A stretch of DNA of 64,000 nucleotides, from contig NZ_JASJUU010000004.1 of NCBI RefSeq assembly GCF_030125375.1, positions 62,001-126,000 of the forward strand. The letters are read 5' to 3'. The DNA is from Pseudoalteromonas umbrosa (GTDB lineage Bacteria; Pseudomonadota; Gammaproteobacteria; Enterobacterales; Alteromonadaceae). The notes beneath the pieces are model-generated. The model was not told the DNA's origin, ran no database searches, and worked only from the letters and a program-made list of their open reading frames with translations. Positions 35,121 through 45,600 of this stretch are shown one piece after another. The translations under genes and the position numbers were made by a program. Within the stretch, counting starts at the first letter, position 1, and the number at the start of each line of letters is the position of its first letter.

Positions 35121-35173
35121 ATTATTTGCATGTAGGTGCATTTATTTGCGTTTTTAAGTTTTTATTTGCGTGT
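35121..35173. promoter_or_regulatory. Three direct repeats with 20-bp phasing, probable DeoR-type operator
   Basis: ATTATTTGCATGT (35121), TTTATTTGCGTTT (35141) and TTTATTTGCGTGT (35161) share the core TTATTTGCRT and begin exactly 20 bp apart, close to two helical turns. They lie between the divergent regulator and the HAD gene, where a DeoR-family protein would bind tandem sites cooperatively. Confidence 0.7.
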
Positions 35174-35199
35174 TTTTGCCTGTTTTGATGGAGGGAAAT

Positions 35200-35853
35200 A
35201 TGGATTATTACTGTAATTTGTCAAAATACCGAGGTGCTATTTTTGATATGGATGGCACACTTGTCGATTCTGATACCGCGATTGCCAAAGCCATTGCGCC
35301 TTGGTGCCAACGGCATCAGCTCGATATTGAACAAGTATTAAAAGATGGCCGAGGTGTTCGTTTTGAAGACTATGTAAAGCAACATTTACCACATTTGGAC
35401 CTTCACCAGGAAGTTCAGCATTTAGAAGGCGCTGAGGGCACATTTGCAAAGTATGTTGAAGAGATTGCTGGCGCAAAGACTTTCCTTACTCATTTACAGC
35501 AGTTGAACTTACCGTGGGCGTTAGCGACTTCAGCGGATCGTGATAATGCCGTAAAGCGAATGAAAACATGCGACTTACCTATACCCATGCATTTAATCGG
35601 GGCGGAAGATGTCCAACAAGGTAAACCAGACCCAGAGCCTTTCACCGCGGCTGCAAATAAGCTGGGTTTGCCCTGTCGAGAATGTGTGGTGTTTGAAGAC
35701 TCAGATGCTGGCGTACAAGCAGCTTTGTCTGCGGGGTGTGACGTGGTGGTTGTTGGACGGTTTTGTCAGCTATCACATCCCAATATTGTTGCCAGAATAA
35801 ATGACTATACAAACTGGAATGCAAGGCTTTTGCAGGGGAGGCAAGCATGTTGA
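35200..35853 (+). CDS. HAD-superfamily sugar-phosphatase/phosphoglucomutase-like hydrolase
   Basis: The 217-residue HAD subfamily IA protein has motif I FDMDGTLVDSD (D16 nucleophile, D18), motif II in ALATSADR, a conserved lysine in GKPDPEPF, and motif IV VFEDSDAGVQAALSAG. This fits sugar-phosphate phosphatases and beta-phosphoglucomutase relatives; the substrate cannot be read from the sequence. ATG 35200 has GGAGGG upstream and is preferred over 35170. Its end overlaps the next ATG by 7 nt, so the SemiSWEET-like protein is translationally coupled. Confidence 0.88.
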   Translation: MDYYCNLSKYRGAIFDMDGTLVDSDTAIAKAIAPWCQRHQLDIEQVLKDGRGVRFEDYVKQHLPHLDLHQEVQHLEGAEGTFAKYVEEIAGAKTFLTHLQQLNLPWALATSADRDNAVKRMKTCDLPIPMHLIGAEDVQQGKPDPEPFTAAANKLGLPCRECVVFEDSDAGVQAALSAGCDVVVVGRFCQLSHPNIVARINDYTNWNARLLQGRQAC

Positions 35854-36134
35854 GAGTCACTTGGGCACACTTTTTGATGAGTGATGAGCGTTATTGGGAT
35901 ATCGCAGGTGTATTATTTGGAGGTATTGGCGCATTTGCGTTACTTGGTCAACTTCTGAGTGAGTTGAATCGTGATGGTGAGAGTACTTTATCGATGAGCT
36001 TTTTATTTGGCTATGTCGTCGTATTTCTGTTTTGGTTACTGTACGGGTTGAGATTTAAACGTCCTGCAATTATTTGGACTAATGCTGTTTGCTTAGTATT
36101 GCAATCGATAATCGCTTTAGTGGTTTTAAGTTAA
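35847..36134 (+). CDS. SemiSWEET-like sugar transporter (GQ in place of the PQ motif)
   Basis: The 95-residue protein has three hydrophobic helices (about 17-38, 48-67 and 73-94), as in bacterial SemiSWEETs, which dimerise to carry sugars. The second helix ends FWLLYG (W63) and the third has TNAVCL (N79). The 16-residue gap between this Trp and Asn is the same as in known SemiSWEETs, where both line the sugar pocket. The first-helix PQ motif reads GQ (34-35), so the helix kink proline is lost. A strong Shine-Dalgarno (GGGGAGG) precedes the start, and it overlaps the HAD gene. Confidence 0.72.
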   Translation: MLRVTWAHFLMSDERYWDIAGVLFGGIGAFALLGQLLSELNRDGESTLSMSFLFGYVVVFLFWLLYGLRFKRPAIIWTNAVCLVLQSIIALVVLS

Positions 36135-36155
36135 AAAAGGGGCAAATAACGCCCC
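36133..36155 (-). terminator. Terminator of the unknown secreted protein gene
   Basis: On the minus strand GGGGC-GTTATTT-GCCCC is followed by six T (complement of 36133-36138). It lies just past the stop at 36162. Confidence 0.8.
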
Positions 36156-36161
36156 ACTTAG

Positions 36162-37649
36162 TTATTGAGCGACTGGGTATGGCCCTGCCTCATGAGTAAA
36201 TTTGAATATCGCTTGTTTACCCAATGAACAATGTTCACCCGGTTGATACTGACAGACTGAAAGTCCATCTCTCTCAAATAGCGTTATCTCAAAAATACTT
36301 TCTTGTTGGTTAATGAATGTGTGTAATTTACCTTCTATAAAGGAAAAGGTGCCTGTACCTTCCGGTGAGGTCACTTGATTAACTAGATCACCGTTCTCGT
36401 CTGGTAAACGACTAAATAGATATGGGTGGCTTTGACCTTGGTACTCTAAGTTCATAGTCGTGAATGAAAAGATATTTCTAGAAAAATCTTTTATGCCAAA
36501 TGCTTCGTCATACTCAACTTTGAGTATCCATTTACCTTGAAATTTTAACGGGCCTTGCGGATAAAACTCTGAATTATAATGGTAAGCAATGTAGAGCGTA
36601 TTGCCTTTTTTAGCGAGCAGTTCATAAAAGAATTCGCAGCTAACATAGCAGCGATTGTCAGGGCAATTAAGTACAGTCCCTTGTTCTGGATGATCTAGTT
36701 TTTCTCTAACAAGTTGATTTAGGTGATTGAGTTTCCATTTTGAGGCTGTGTTGGCAACGCTTGCAACTGCAATTTGATCTGGATAGTAGTCATGAAAGCG
36801 CCCATTAGATTTACGCCATTGACCAATAACTTGTTCGTAAGTGAGTGCAATATCCTGCTTTTCAATCATGTAGCCGGAGATCCACTTTGCTTGCTTGGAC
36901 TTTTTATTTACCTGTTTTGCAACAAAGCGCAGCCCAATATCATCAATATTCTCAACTATGCGAATTACTAATTTCACATTCTGTTCGTTGCGATGATAGC
37001 GAAGAACAAGCTTTTTTCCTTTCAGTTTCCAGGTTAAGTCACTTTGTGTGTTATCCCAATGATTGACTGTGCCTTTACCGTTTTCATGAAAAGTCACGGA
37101 AGCTGAGCTACTGGCTTTAAACCAAGCTACTTCGGCATGTGTGACTTCATCAAAATTAGCGATTTCCCAGGTTGTATTTACCAGCTGTGTTTGCCACTTT
37201 TGCAGTTGTCGTTGTTTTACTAAAAGTCCTTCGCTTGGGAGTGTATAGGTCTGTACAACCTCTTGTGCTTCTTTGTGCCAAACTTGCATATGCTGTGTGT
37301 ATTCACTAGGGTTCTGCGTGTTGAGGTTAAAGCTCAACCCAATCAATTGGTGAATATGTGTCTCGTTCTCTGACATTGGTATTTGATATCGAGTTTGCGG
37401 CTGAGAAAAGTTTGCCATGACCTGCTGGTGGGACTGCCACTGCCACTGGGCAGACACTTTAAAATCATCCGCAACAATGACTTGATTATTGGCTTTGAAG
37501 TTCAATTTGAAGACTTGGTCAACGTCTGTACCAATCAAAAAATAGTTGCCTTGTGGTGCAGAGTTATTCGAAGCATATAACTTTGTGCAGAATATCGTTA
37601 ATAAAAAGATATTAAGCATCAAGAGGAGATTTATTTTTTTAATTTTCAT
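36162..37649 (-). CDS. Secreted protein of unknown function
   Basis: The 495-residue product has a signal peptide (about 1-27, MKIKKINLLLMLNIFLL, ending TKLYAS). No domain is recognised. The middle shows several lipocalin-like or beta-sandwich-like strands (FKASSSASVTFHENGKGTVN, then LTWKLKGKKLVLRY). Four cysteines cluster in NCPDNRCYVSC and near the C-terminus, suggesting disulfides. ATG 37649 is chosen because AAGGA lies 8 nt upstream, whereas ATG 37655 would have no space after it. It stands alone. Confidence 0.65.
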   Translation of the reverse strand: MKIKKINLLLMLNIFLLTIFCTKLYASNNSAPQGNYFLIGTDVDQVFKLNFKANNQVIVADDFKVSAQWQWQSHQQVMANFSQPQTRYQIPMSENETHIHQLIGLSFNLNTQNPSEYTQHMQVWHKEAQEVVQTYTLPSEGLLVKQRQLQKWQTQLVNTTWEIANFDEVTHAEVAWFKASSSASVTFHENGKGTVNHWDNTQSDLTWKLKGKKLVLRYHRNEQNVKLVIRIVENIDDIGLRFVAKQVNKKSKQAKWISGYMIEKQDIALTYEQVIGQWRKSNGRFHDYYPDQIAVASVANTASKWKLNHLNQLVREKLDHPEQGTVLNCPDNRCYVSCEFFYELLAKKGNTLYIAYHYNSEFYPQGPLKFQGKWILKVEYDEAFGIKDFSRNIFSFTTMNLEYQGQSHPYLFSRLPDENGDLVNQVTSPEGTGTFSFIEGKLHTFINQQESIFEITLFERDGLSVCQYQPGEHCSLGKQAIFKFTHEAGPYPVAQ

Positions 37650-37768
37650 TGTCATTTCCTTGATTGTTTAAATCTTAATCAAGCTATCAAGGGAGGGGTA
37701 AGTTGACAAGAACTAAGAATATAATATGAAATTAATAATAAATAATTAAGATAAAAAGACTATGAAAT

Positions 37769-37810
37769 AAAATAGGCAATAAAGTATCTATTTATTTTAT
37801 TGCCTATTTT
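37769..37810 (-). terminator. Terminator of rapA
   Basis: A 15-bp inverted repeat, AAAATAGGCAATAAA (37769-37783) with 37796-37810, around a 12-nt loop lies 12 bp past the rapA stop. The stem ends in T residues in the minus-strand direction. Confidence 0.75.
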
Positions 37811-37821
37811 TAAGGACGTAA

Positions 37822-40719
37822 TTACTGGTTAGCAACCACAATTAAACGGATCGCATCCAGTTTTACCTGTGCTTTAGAGATGTGCTCACTGAGCTGTGCT
37901 TTTTGCTTATCAAAGACTTGAATCTCTTCTTCACGGATATTTGGATTAATCGCTTTGAGTGCATTTAGACGGTTTTGCTCTTCGTCTAAGCGCGTCTGCA
38001 TGTCTGCTTGAGCCTGACTTTGCAATGTATCTAACTGCTGATTGGCAATATCTGTCGCCTTGGAAATTAGTGGGTGGATCCCCGATTGCAATGCATTAGC
38101 TAGTTTACTGGCTGTTTGGCGGCCGACTGCAGACAGTTGCTGGTTAAATGCATCAAATGCGACGTTTTCAGCGAGGTTATTGCCTGCTTTGTCCATCAAC
38201 ACACGAATAGGTGTAGGTGGTAAAAAACGACCTACTTGCAGCGATTTAGGCGCAGAGGTTTCGGCAACATAAATCAGCTCAACAAAAAAAGTACCGACAG
38301 GCAGTTTGTTGTTTTTAAGTAGTGCCACTGATGCACAGCCGAAGTCATCATCACAGATCATGTCCATAACGCCTTCAACCATAGGGTGATCCCAACTGAT
38401 GAATTGCGCATCTTCTTGAGATAGTGAAGTTGATCTGTCAAATGTTACTGTCATGCCATCGTCTTTTAAACATGGAAATGACGGGTTAAGCATATGCTCT
38501 GTGGGCTTGAGAATAATGGTGTTTTCGCCTTTATCTTCTTGGTTTACACCAAAAATATCAAACACATTAATCATATAAGCTGGCAAGATTACATCATCAT
38601 CAAGCTTCTCAATCTCAGTTACGATTTGCTCTGCACGGCCTTGTCCGCTTGAGTGCAGTTCCAGTAGTCTATCTCGACCTTGTTCCATTTTTGCACGTAA
38701 CACTTTGTTTTGCTTGGCGACTTGCTCAAGTAATGGATCAAGTTCTTCTTCGTCACAGTTATGCGCTGCGATAAATTCAAGTAGATCTTCAGAGAACTCT
38801 TTATATAGCAACTGACCGGTCGTGCTGGTGGTTTCGAATGCATCTAATGCTTCATTGTACCAACGTAATAACACTTCTTGTGCAGTATTGGCAAAATAAG
38901 GAACATGAATATTGACGTCATGTTGCTGACCTATACGGTCAAGTCGGCCAATACGCTGCTCTAATAAATCTGGGTTGAGTGGCAGATCAAACAAGACAAG
39001 GTGATGTGAAAACTGGAAATTACGACCTTCCGAGCCTATTTCTGAGCATAATAACACTTGTGCACTGTCATATTCATCAGCAAAGTAAGCGGCCGCACGG
39101 TCACGCTCAATGATTGACATGCCTTCATGGAATACAGCTGAGCGAATGCCTTCGCGCTCGCGTAAAGTCTGTTCAAGGCTAATTGCCGTTTGTGCTTCGG
39201 CACAGATCAAAAGTACTTTTTCGTGCTTTAGCTCTTTAAGCTTTTCAATCAACCAGTTGACGCGAGGATCAAATTGAGTCCAGCTGGCGCTTTCACCTTC
39301 AAACTCCTGAAATATTTTTTCAGGGAAAAGGGCGCGTGATGCGCTTTTTTCTGCAGTTTGGATACCGCCCATACTACCAAGCACGGACATAGCCGTTTTA
39401 TATTGCTTTGGCATGTCAACTGGGTGTGCATGGACTTTACGACCGGGATAGCCATCAATGCCACTGCGACTATTACGGAACAAGATACGGCCTGTACCAT
39501 GACGGTCAAGTAACATGCCTAATAGCTCTTGTTTTGCTTCTTGCTCTTTTGCAGCAACACGCTCTAGAAGTTCTGAGATATCAGTTTCTTTTAGAAGCTC
39601 AGTAATGGTCGCTGTGGCTTTGTCATCTAACTGCGCATCTTGCAGCAGTTGATTCGCCGCATCCGCAATTTCTTTATAGTTACTTTCCTCTGCAACAAAT
39701 GCGTCATAGTCATAGAATCTATCCGGATCTAATAACTGCAGGCGAGCAAAGTGGCTGCGATGTCCTAATTGGTCAGGCGTTGCAGTCAATAAGATGAGGC
39801 CTGGAATATCTTGGCTGAGTTCAGCAATACGCTGATATTCAGTACTTGGCTTATCTTTTTCTACTGTAAGGTGGTGCGCTTCATCAACCACAAGCAGATC
39901 CCAATCTGCTAAAGTGGCTTGTTCAAACCAGCGGCGTTTCTTAGTGATAAACTCAAGGCTGACCAAAACCAACTGCTCGGTTTCAAACACATTGGGTGAG
40001 TCTGCAAATGCTTCGTCGCAACGTTCTTCATCAAAGATCGAAAAACGTAAGTTGAAACGACGCAACATCTCGACTAACCACTGATGTTGTAAACTTTCAG
40101 GTACCGCAATTAAAACACGGCTCGCGCGACCTGTTAGGATCTGCTGATGCAAAATCATACCGGCTTCAATGGTTTTACCCAATCCAACTTCATCAGATAG
40201 TAAAACACGTGGTGCAAAGCGTTGTCCTACTTCATCAGCTATATACAGCTGGTGTGGAATTAAGCTGGCACGTTGACCTATTAGGCCTTTCAGATGAGAT
40301 TGTTGACGGTGAAACTGGTGCTGCCACGTTTGGTAACGCAGTGTATAGCGATCAAATCTATCTACTTGACCTGCAAACAGTCTGTCTTGAGGTTTGTTAA
40401 ACTTAATGAAATGGTCTAAAAAGGTTTCTTTTAGGCTGACAGTTTCTTCTGTGTCTAGACGAACACCATGATAGCAAAGCAGATCCCCTTGCTCTTCGAT
40501 GCTCTCTACACGCATTTCCCATTCTTCAACACTGCGGATCACATCCCCAGGATTAAATGCTACTCGAGTCACCGGCGCTTCTTGTACTGAATAAACGCGG
40601 TTTTCTCCACTGGCGGGAAACAGAATGGTTACTTGTCTACCTTCTAAGGCGACAATGGCCCCTAAACCCAAATCTGATTCGGTATCGCTTATCCAGCGCT
40701 GACCTAAGGAAAAATTCAT
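37822..40719 (-). CDS. rapA: RNA polymerase-associated protein RapA (HepA)
   Basis: This 965-residue Swi2/Snf2-type ATPase recycles RNA polymerase. It has two N-terminal Tudor-like domains, then the helicase core with Walker A LLSDEVGLGKTIEAGMI, DEAH in VVDEAHHL, TATPDQLGHRSHF, and the C-terminal helicase lobe with SEIGSEGRNFQFSHHLVLFD and QRIGRLDRIGQ. Length is nearly equal to that of E. coli RapA (968). It is monocistronic. Confidence 0.97.
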   Translation of the reverse strand: MNFSLGQRWISDTESDLGLGAIVALEGRQVTILFPASGENRVYSVQEAPVTRVAFNPGDVIRSVEEWEMRVESIEEQGDLLCYHGVRLDTEETVSLKETFLDHFIKFNKPQDRLFAGQVDRFDRYTLRYQTWQHQFHRQQSHLKGLIGQRASLIPHQLYIADEVGQRFAPRVLLSDEVGLGKTIEAGMILHQQILTGRASRVLIAVPESLQHQWLVEMLRRFNLRFSIFDEERCDEAFADSPNVFETEQLVLVSLEFITKKRRWFEQATLADWDLLVVDEAHHLTVEKDKPSTEYQRIAELSQDIPGLILLTATPDQLGHRSHFARLQLLDPDRFYDYDAFVAEESNYKEIADAANQLLQDAQLDDKATATITELLKETDISELLERVAAKEQEAKQELLGMLLDRHGTGRILFRNSRSGIDGYPGRKVHAHPVDMPKQYKTAMSVLGSMGGIQTAEKSASRALFPEKIFQEFEGESASWTQFDPRVNWLIEKLKELKHEKVLLICAEAQTAISLEQTLREREGIRSAVFHEGMSIIERDRAAAYFADEYDSAQVLLCSEIGSEGRNFQFSHHLVLFDLPLNPDLLEQRIGRLDRIGQQHDVNIHVPYFANTAQEVLLRWYNEALDAFETTSTTGQLLYKEFSEDLLEFIAAHNCDEEELDPLLEQVAKQNKVLRAKMEQGRDRLLELHSSGQGRAEQIVTEIEKLDDDVILPAYMINVFDIFGVNQEDKGENTIILKPTEHMLNPSFPCLKDDGMTVTFDRSTSLSQEDAQFISWDHPMVEGVMDMICDDDFGCASVALLKNNKLPVGTFFVELIYVAETSAPKSLQVGRFLPPTPIRVLMDKAGNNLAENVAFDAFNQQLSAVGRQTASKLANALQSGIHPLISKATDIANQQLDTLQSQAQADMQTRLDEEQNRLNALKAINPNIREEEIQVFDKQKAQLSEHISKAQVKLDAIRLIVVANQ

Positions 40720-41130
40720 GGTTTTCTCATCTTCGCAGAAAAAAGGCGGCTATGTTACCGAGAAGCAAAGCCTTGTTCAAGATTGTAAAAACACAATAAA
40801 TGTGCCTTACAACGCGGTATTGCGTGGGTTTTGCATGATAACTGATTCATATTCGTCGTTTGCTCACCGTTGATTATTTTTTATTGTGCAATAGTGGCTA
40901 TTAAGCATAGTCAAACATCACTGGTATTGGAGATAAAATATACGAATTGAGTCATTAAAAAAAGTGGCATAGGGGGAGTATGGAAATAATTAGGGACATT
41001 TCGGCAAAAGGTTTTTTGTCATGAAAACGACTTTTGTGACAAATAGACTAAAATTAAGTTAGAGCGATGTATTGTGTGGCGAGCAATGCACAGTTCAATC
41101 ATAGAAATTGCAGACGAATAGGAATGCACT
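40720..41130. other. Intergenic region with no recognised feature
   Basis: This 411-bp gap separates divergent rapA and the PhoH-type gene. I see no open frame with a ribosome binding site, no strong hairpin and no consensus promoter. It is AT-rich and must contain both promoters. Confidence 0.5.
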
Positions 41131-42531
41131 ATGGGAAAAGATGACCTCGACCGGAAAATTTATGTACTAGACACCAACGTTTTACTTCACGAACCCCTCG
41201 CTTACCTTTCCTTCCAAGAACATGATGTTGTGATCCCCATGACCGTGTTAGAAGAACTTGACCACATCAAGGACAGAAAACGCGATGTAAGTCGAGATGC
41301 AAGAGTCGCTATTAGAAGTTTGGATGATGTTCTGACCGATGCGACTCCTGAGCAAATGCTAGAGGGCGTTGACTTACCAAAAGTACAGCGTGATCCAAAC
41401 AAACCAGCCAGCAGTGGCAAGCTCATAATCGTAAATGACCATTTGTATCCAGATAGTATTTCTGGACTACCGGGTAATGAAAACGACCACAGTATCATCA
41501 ACTGTGCACTACAACTTCAGAAACAATATACAGAGAAAAAAGTAATCTTGGTAACAAAAGACATCAATATGCGCCTCAAAGCAAAAGGGGTGGGTTTGAA
41601 ATTCGTTGAAGATTACCGAACAGATCAACTCATTGATGATATCAACTTACTGACGTCAGGTTATAACAAGTTTGAAGGAGATTTTTGGGAAAGTGTGGGT
41701 GAGTGCCAAACTGAGCAGCAAGGGAGGTACAGTTTACACAAAGTACCTAAATCTCGGATGCCAGAAGTGTTTTATAATGAGTATCTGCTTGATGGCGGCG
41801 AGCACTTTGCGGCACGCGTAGTTGGGTATGATGAGGCGCATGTGACGTTAAAAGACATCAGTGTCGAACGGTTATTGCACCAGCAAGCATGGGGAGTCAA
41901 ACCTAAAAATGTATATCAAGGTATGGCACTGGATGCACTCTTAGACCCCAATATTGAGCTGGTGGTATTAACAGGCCCTGCTGGTTGCGGGAAAACGCTA
42001 TTGGCATTAGCTAGTGCCTTGGAAATGATCATAGAAAAGGGCGTATATGATAAAGTGATTGTAACGCGAAATACTCCTGAAATCGCTGAGAGTATAGGCT
42101 TTTTGCCCGGCACTGAAGAAGAGAAAATGGCGCCTTGGCTGGCGGCAATTACAGATACACTTGAAGTGCTGCACAAGCATGATGAAAGCCCAATATCTAG
42201 CCGAAATTACATTATGGAAAAGGCCAATATCCAGTTTAAGTCCGTTAACTTTATGCGTGGTCGCAGTATTCAAAATGCGGTGGTCATTTTAGATGAGAGC
42301 CAAAATTTAACAGCTTCTCAGCTCAAAACCATTATTACGCGTTGTGGTGAGGGAACTAAGCTTATCTGTACAGGTAACTTGGCGCAAATAGATAGTAACT
42401 ACTTAACGCCAGTGACCTCTGGGCTAACTTATATCGTAGAGCGATTTAAAGACTTCGAAGGCAGTGCGACAATCAACCTCAATGGTGTTGTAAGGAGTCG
42501 ATTGGCCTCATTTGCCGAAGAAAACTTGTAA
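41131..42531 (+). CDS. PIN-PhoH family ribonuclease/ATPase
   Basis: The 466-residue protein joins an N-terminal PIN nuclease domain (about 10-165; acidic residues in VLDTNVLL, LEELDHIK and VTKDINM) to a C-terminal PhoH ATPase (about 255-460; Walker A GPAGCGKT at 282-289, Walker B VVILDESQNL near 380). This is the PhoH2/YlaK type, for which RNA-unwinding RNase activity is reported in actinobacterial relatives; the role in gammaproteobacteria is unclear. It is transcribed alone and ends at a terminator. Confidence 0.9.
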   Translation: MGKDDLDRKIYVLDTNVLLHEPLAYLSFQEHDVVIPMTVLEELDHIKDRKRDVSRDARVAIRSLDDVLTDATPEQMLEGVDLPKVQRDPNKPASSGKLIIVNDHLYPDSISGLPGNENDHSIINCALQLQKQYTEKKVILVTKDINMRLKAKGVGLKFVEDYRTDQLIDDINLLTSGYNKFEGDFWESVGECQTEQQGRYSLHKVPKSRMPEVFYNEYLLDGGEHFAARVVGYDEAHVTLKDISVERLLHQQAWGVKPKNVYQGMALDALLDPNIELVVLTGPAGCGKTLLALASALEMIIEKGVYDKVIVTRNTPEIAESIGFLPGTEEEKMAPWLAAITDTLEVLHKHDESPISSRNYIMEKANIQFKSVNFMRGRSIQNAVVILDESQNLTASQLKTIITRCGEGTKLICTGNLAQIDSNYLTPVTSGLTYIVERFKDFEGSATINLNGVVRSRLASFAEENL

Positions 42532-42550
42532 TATGTAGTTGATAAATATG

Positions 42551-42577
42551 AACCGGTGTATCCGATATACACTGGTT
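42551..42577 (+). terminator. Terminator of the PIN-PhoH gene
   Basis: The 11-bp stem AACCGGTGTAT/ATACACTGGTT (42551-42561/42567-42577), with one G-U pair and a 5-nt loop, is followed by a T-rich run, 20 bp after the stop. Confidence 0.88.
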
Positions 42578-42682
42578 TTTTCATTTTCAAATAGGGTAGT
42601 TACGCTGTGAATCACTTGCTTATCTGAACGCTGCTCGCTAACCTTTCAAAAAAAGATGGAAAGAACTACTACAGGCCATTGA

Positions 42683-45600
42683 ATGGACATTATGTCAGAG
42701 TTTCAGCCACTCAAAACTTATCGAAAATCTATCTGTGTTGCGTTATTAATTCCTTTAATTCTCGCCATTGTGCTGTGTTTTCATTTATTCAATATTAAGT
42801 TAGAACGTCAATACGCCGTCTACCAAGTGCAGTTTTCCGCAGTATTGGCGCAAGTCGATCAAGCTGCGAGTGCTGCAAGCACTGTCATTGGAAGTATTAA
42901 ACGCGGATTAGAGACTCCCATCAAATACCAACTAAGCCGTGATGTCCAGCAGCAGGTACGCCAGCAATTAGGTTACTATTATCATCGCTTGCCAGAAAAA
43001 GGCGGAGAGCTGGTTGGGCTGGGAACCTACAAAGCCTCCCCCCGCGTGCTAGAGCACTGGCTGCATGTAATGGCGCTGGGTCCTAGCTTTGATACGGCTT
43101 TGGCGTTGATCAGTGAGTTAGAGGCTGTGGCCTATTTTAATGAGCATGGCTTTGCATTCGTTAAACGCCGTGATGAAACACAAAGTCATCTATTAACTGC
43201 CATTGTCGAAGGGCGTTTTAGTCCCAGAAAGGGCGTCTTGGCTAACCCTGACAGTAAGCAAACAAGGTTATTTGGCAATACCTATTTTAGCATTGCTCAA
43301 CCAGTAAATAGTGGTGGAAAGTCTCATATTATTCTGATTTACAACGCAGAAAAAGTAACGGCTTTATTAGATAAGTTGACTTTTGATGGTGGGTCGCTGG
43401 CACTGGTAGATGATAATGAACAAGTACTGGTGCAAAGTAGTTCGCCGGCGAACTTATTAAAGTCTTTATCTTCGGAGCGTGCTCGGGTTTGGCGCGGTGG
43501 TATTGAGTTAACCGGGGATATCCAAAATGCACCTTATATACTTAGATTTCAGCAAACAGAAGATGCGTTTACTGCCGCTGTTTTCAAAGAAGTCATGGTT
43601 GAACTTAGCTTTTTAGCACTATTTATTGTATTCACTTTTTTCTCCTTTTTATGGCTCAACGGGCAGATATTTATTCGTCCGCTCAGACATTTTGTTCATT
43701 ATTTAACAAAGCAAGATGCAGTCGATTCAGATACGCTTGATTACTCTGTTCCAGTGGATTGGCAGCCTTGGTTTAAAGAGATCAAAGATGTTGTGGTGCA
43801 AAGGCAGGCACTCATTGAACAGATGGAAACACATAATGCGCGATTGGATGGGCAGGTACAGCGACAGAAAAAAGCTTTATCACGTAGTTTTGAAGCCAAA
43901 GAGCGACAGGCTGCGCTGCTTAATACCGTGCTTAACTCAGTGCCTGATCTTATCTATTTTAAAAATATTGATGGTTCATTTATTGGTTGTAACCAAGCTT
44001 TTGAGCGGTTTATCGGGGTGGCGCAAAGTGAGTTAGTTGCCAAAGAGCATCAAGAGGTGAGTCAAAAGTACCATGAGCTATTAGATCTTGAGCAGGCAAT
44101 GGAAAGTCATAGCATTCCACTTACTGAGATCCTAGACTTTGATGATAAGGCATACTTAGTGAGTGTCTCTCCTTTATTCGATGAACAGGGAAGTAGAATA
44201 GGCAGTTTGGGGATTGCTCGAGATATTAGTGAGCAGCAGCAAGCTATGAATGCGCTGCGAGCGTCGGAACAAAACTTTAAAGCGGCGATTAAACATGCGC
44301 CTAATGGCATTCTGCTCGTCTCTACTGATGCAATGATTTTAGAGTTCAACCGCGCTGTACGTAAATTGTTGGGAGGAGTGGAAACTGGTCAACCATTAAG
44401 CGCGCTGTTTGCTCATGCTGAGCTTGAGACGCTTAATGGAGTTCTAAATCAATTACTTGAAGAGCGCAAAGGCGTTAAAGTACTCAGTTTGTCACAAAGT
44501 GAGTCGTCTTTGTGGTTACAATTGAGTGTGTCCTTGGTTTGGGATAAGCAAAAACAGCCCAAGTACTTTGTTATTCATGTGCAAAACGTCACAGCTCTTA
44601 CCAAAGCAAAAATAGAAGCTGAGCGCGCAAATAGGGCAAAAAGTCGCTTTATTGCCAATATCAGTCATGAGATCCGCACACCGTTAAATGCCATTCTCGG
44701 GTTAGTCGGGATATTAAAACCAAGTCTCACACTGCCGCAAGACAGTGAGAAATTAACCCATATAGAAACCGCCGCAAAGCAACTGTTGACTATGCTAAGC
44801 GATATTTTGAGTTTTGCGCGTTTGGAGAGTGGTCGTACCAAAGTGCGTAATAAACCTTTCACCATATTGAGCTTAATGAATAGCTTAAATGCCTTAATAC
44901 AACCATTGAGTGATGCAAAGGGATTAACACTGAATCTGCAAGTTGCCGCTAATGTTTGGCCTGAGTTTGTTGGCGATGAAGCGCGCATTAAGCAAATCTT
45001 AGTTAACCTGATGGGGAATGCCGTTAAGTTTACGCAACGTGGTGAAGTTGGCTTAAAGGTTGAGTCTAAATGGAGTAAAGAGGGAGAGCAGTGGCTTTCT
45101 TTTTCAGTTTTTGACACCGGCCCCGGTATTAAAGAAGACGAGCAAGCGCGATTATTTGATGCCTTTACGCAGGGCAACGAGTCAAGTTCGAGAGAGTATG
45201 AAGGGATTGGTTTGGGCTTGGCGATTGTTAAACAGCAAGTAACACTGCTAGGTGGAAAAATTGAAATACACAGTGAGGAAGGCGTTGGCAGTAATTTTGA
45301 ATTTGAACTTATGCTACAAACGCAAAAGCGTGCTTACACGGCCGAGCAAGATACGATATGTTTGATATCTGCACATGAGCCCCCTGATTACCTAAGTCAT
45401 TATCAAATTGCCTGCTTTGCTAATTTCGGAGAAGCGCTGGCACAGTTGGATAGATTTGCTTATATCGCATGTGATGATGCCGATGAAATGAGCTATTTGT
45501 GTCACCATTTTAGCGATATCGCGCCTGAGAACTGTTTAGGGCTGGTGGTGCCGAGCGATTTATCCTTAGCGTCAGCGCATCATGCATCACTGAACACCTT

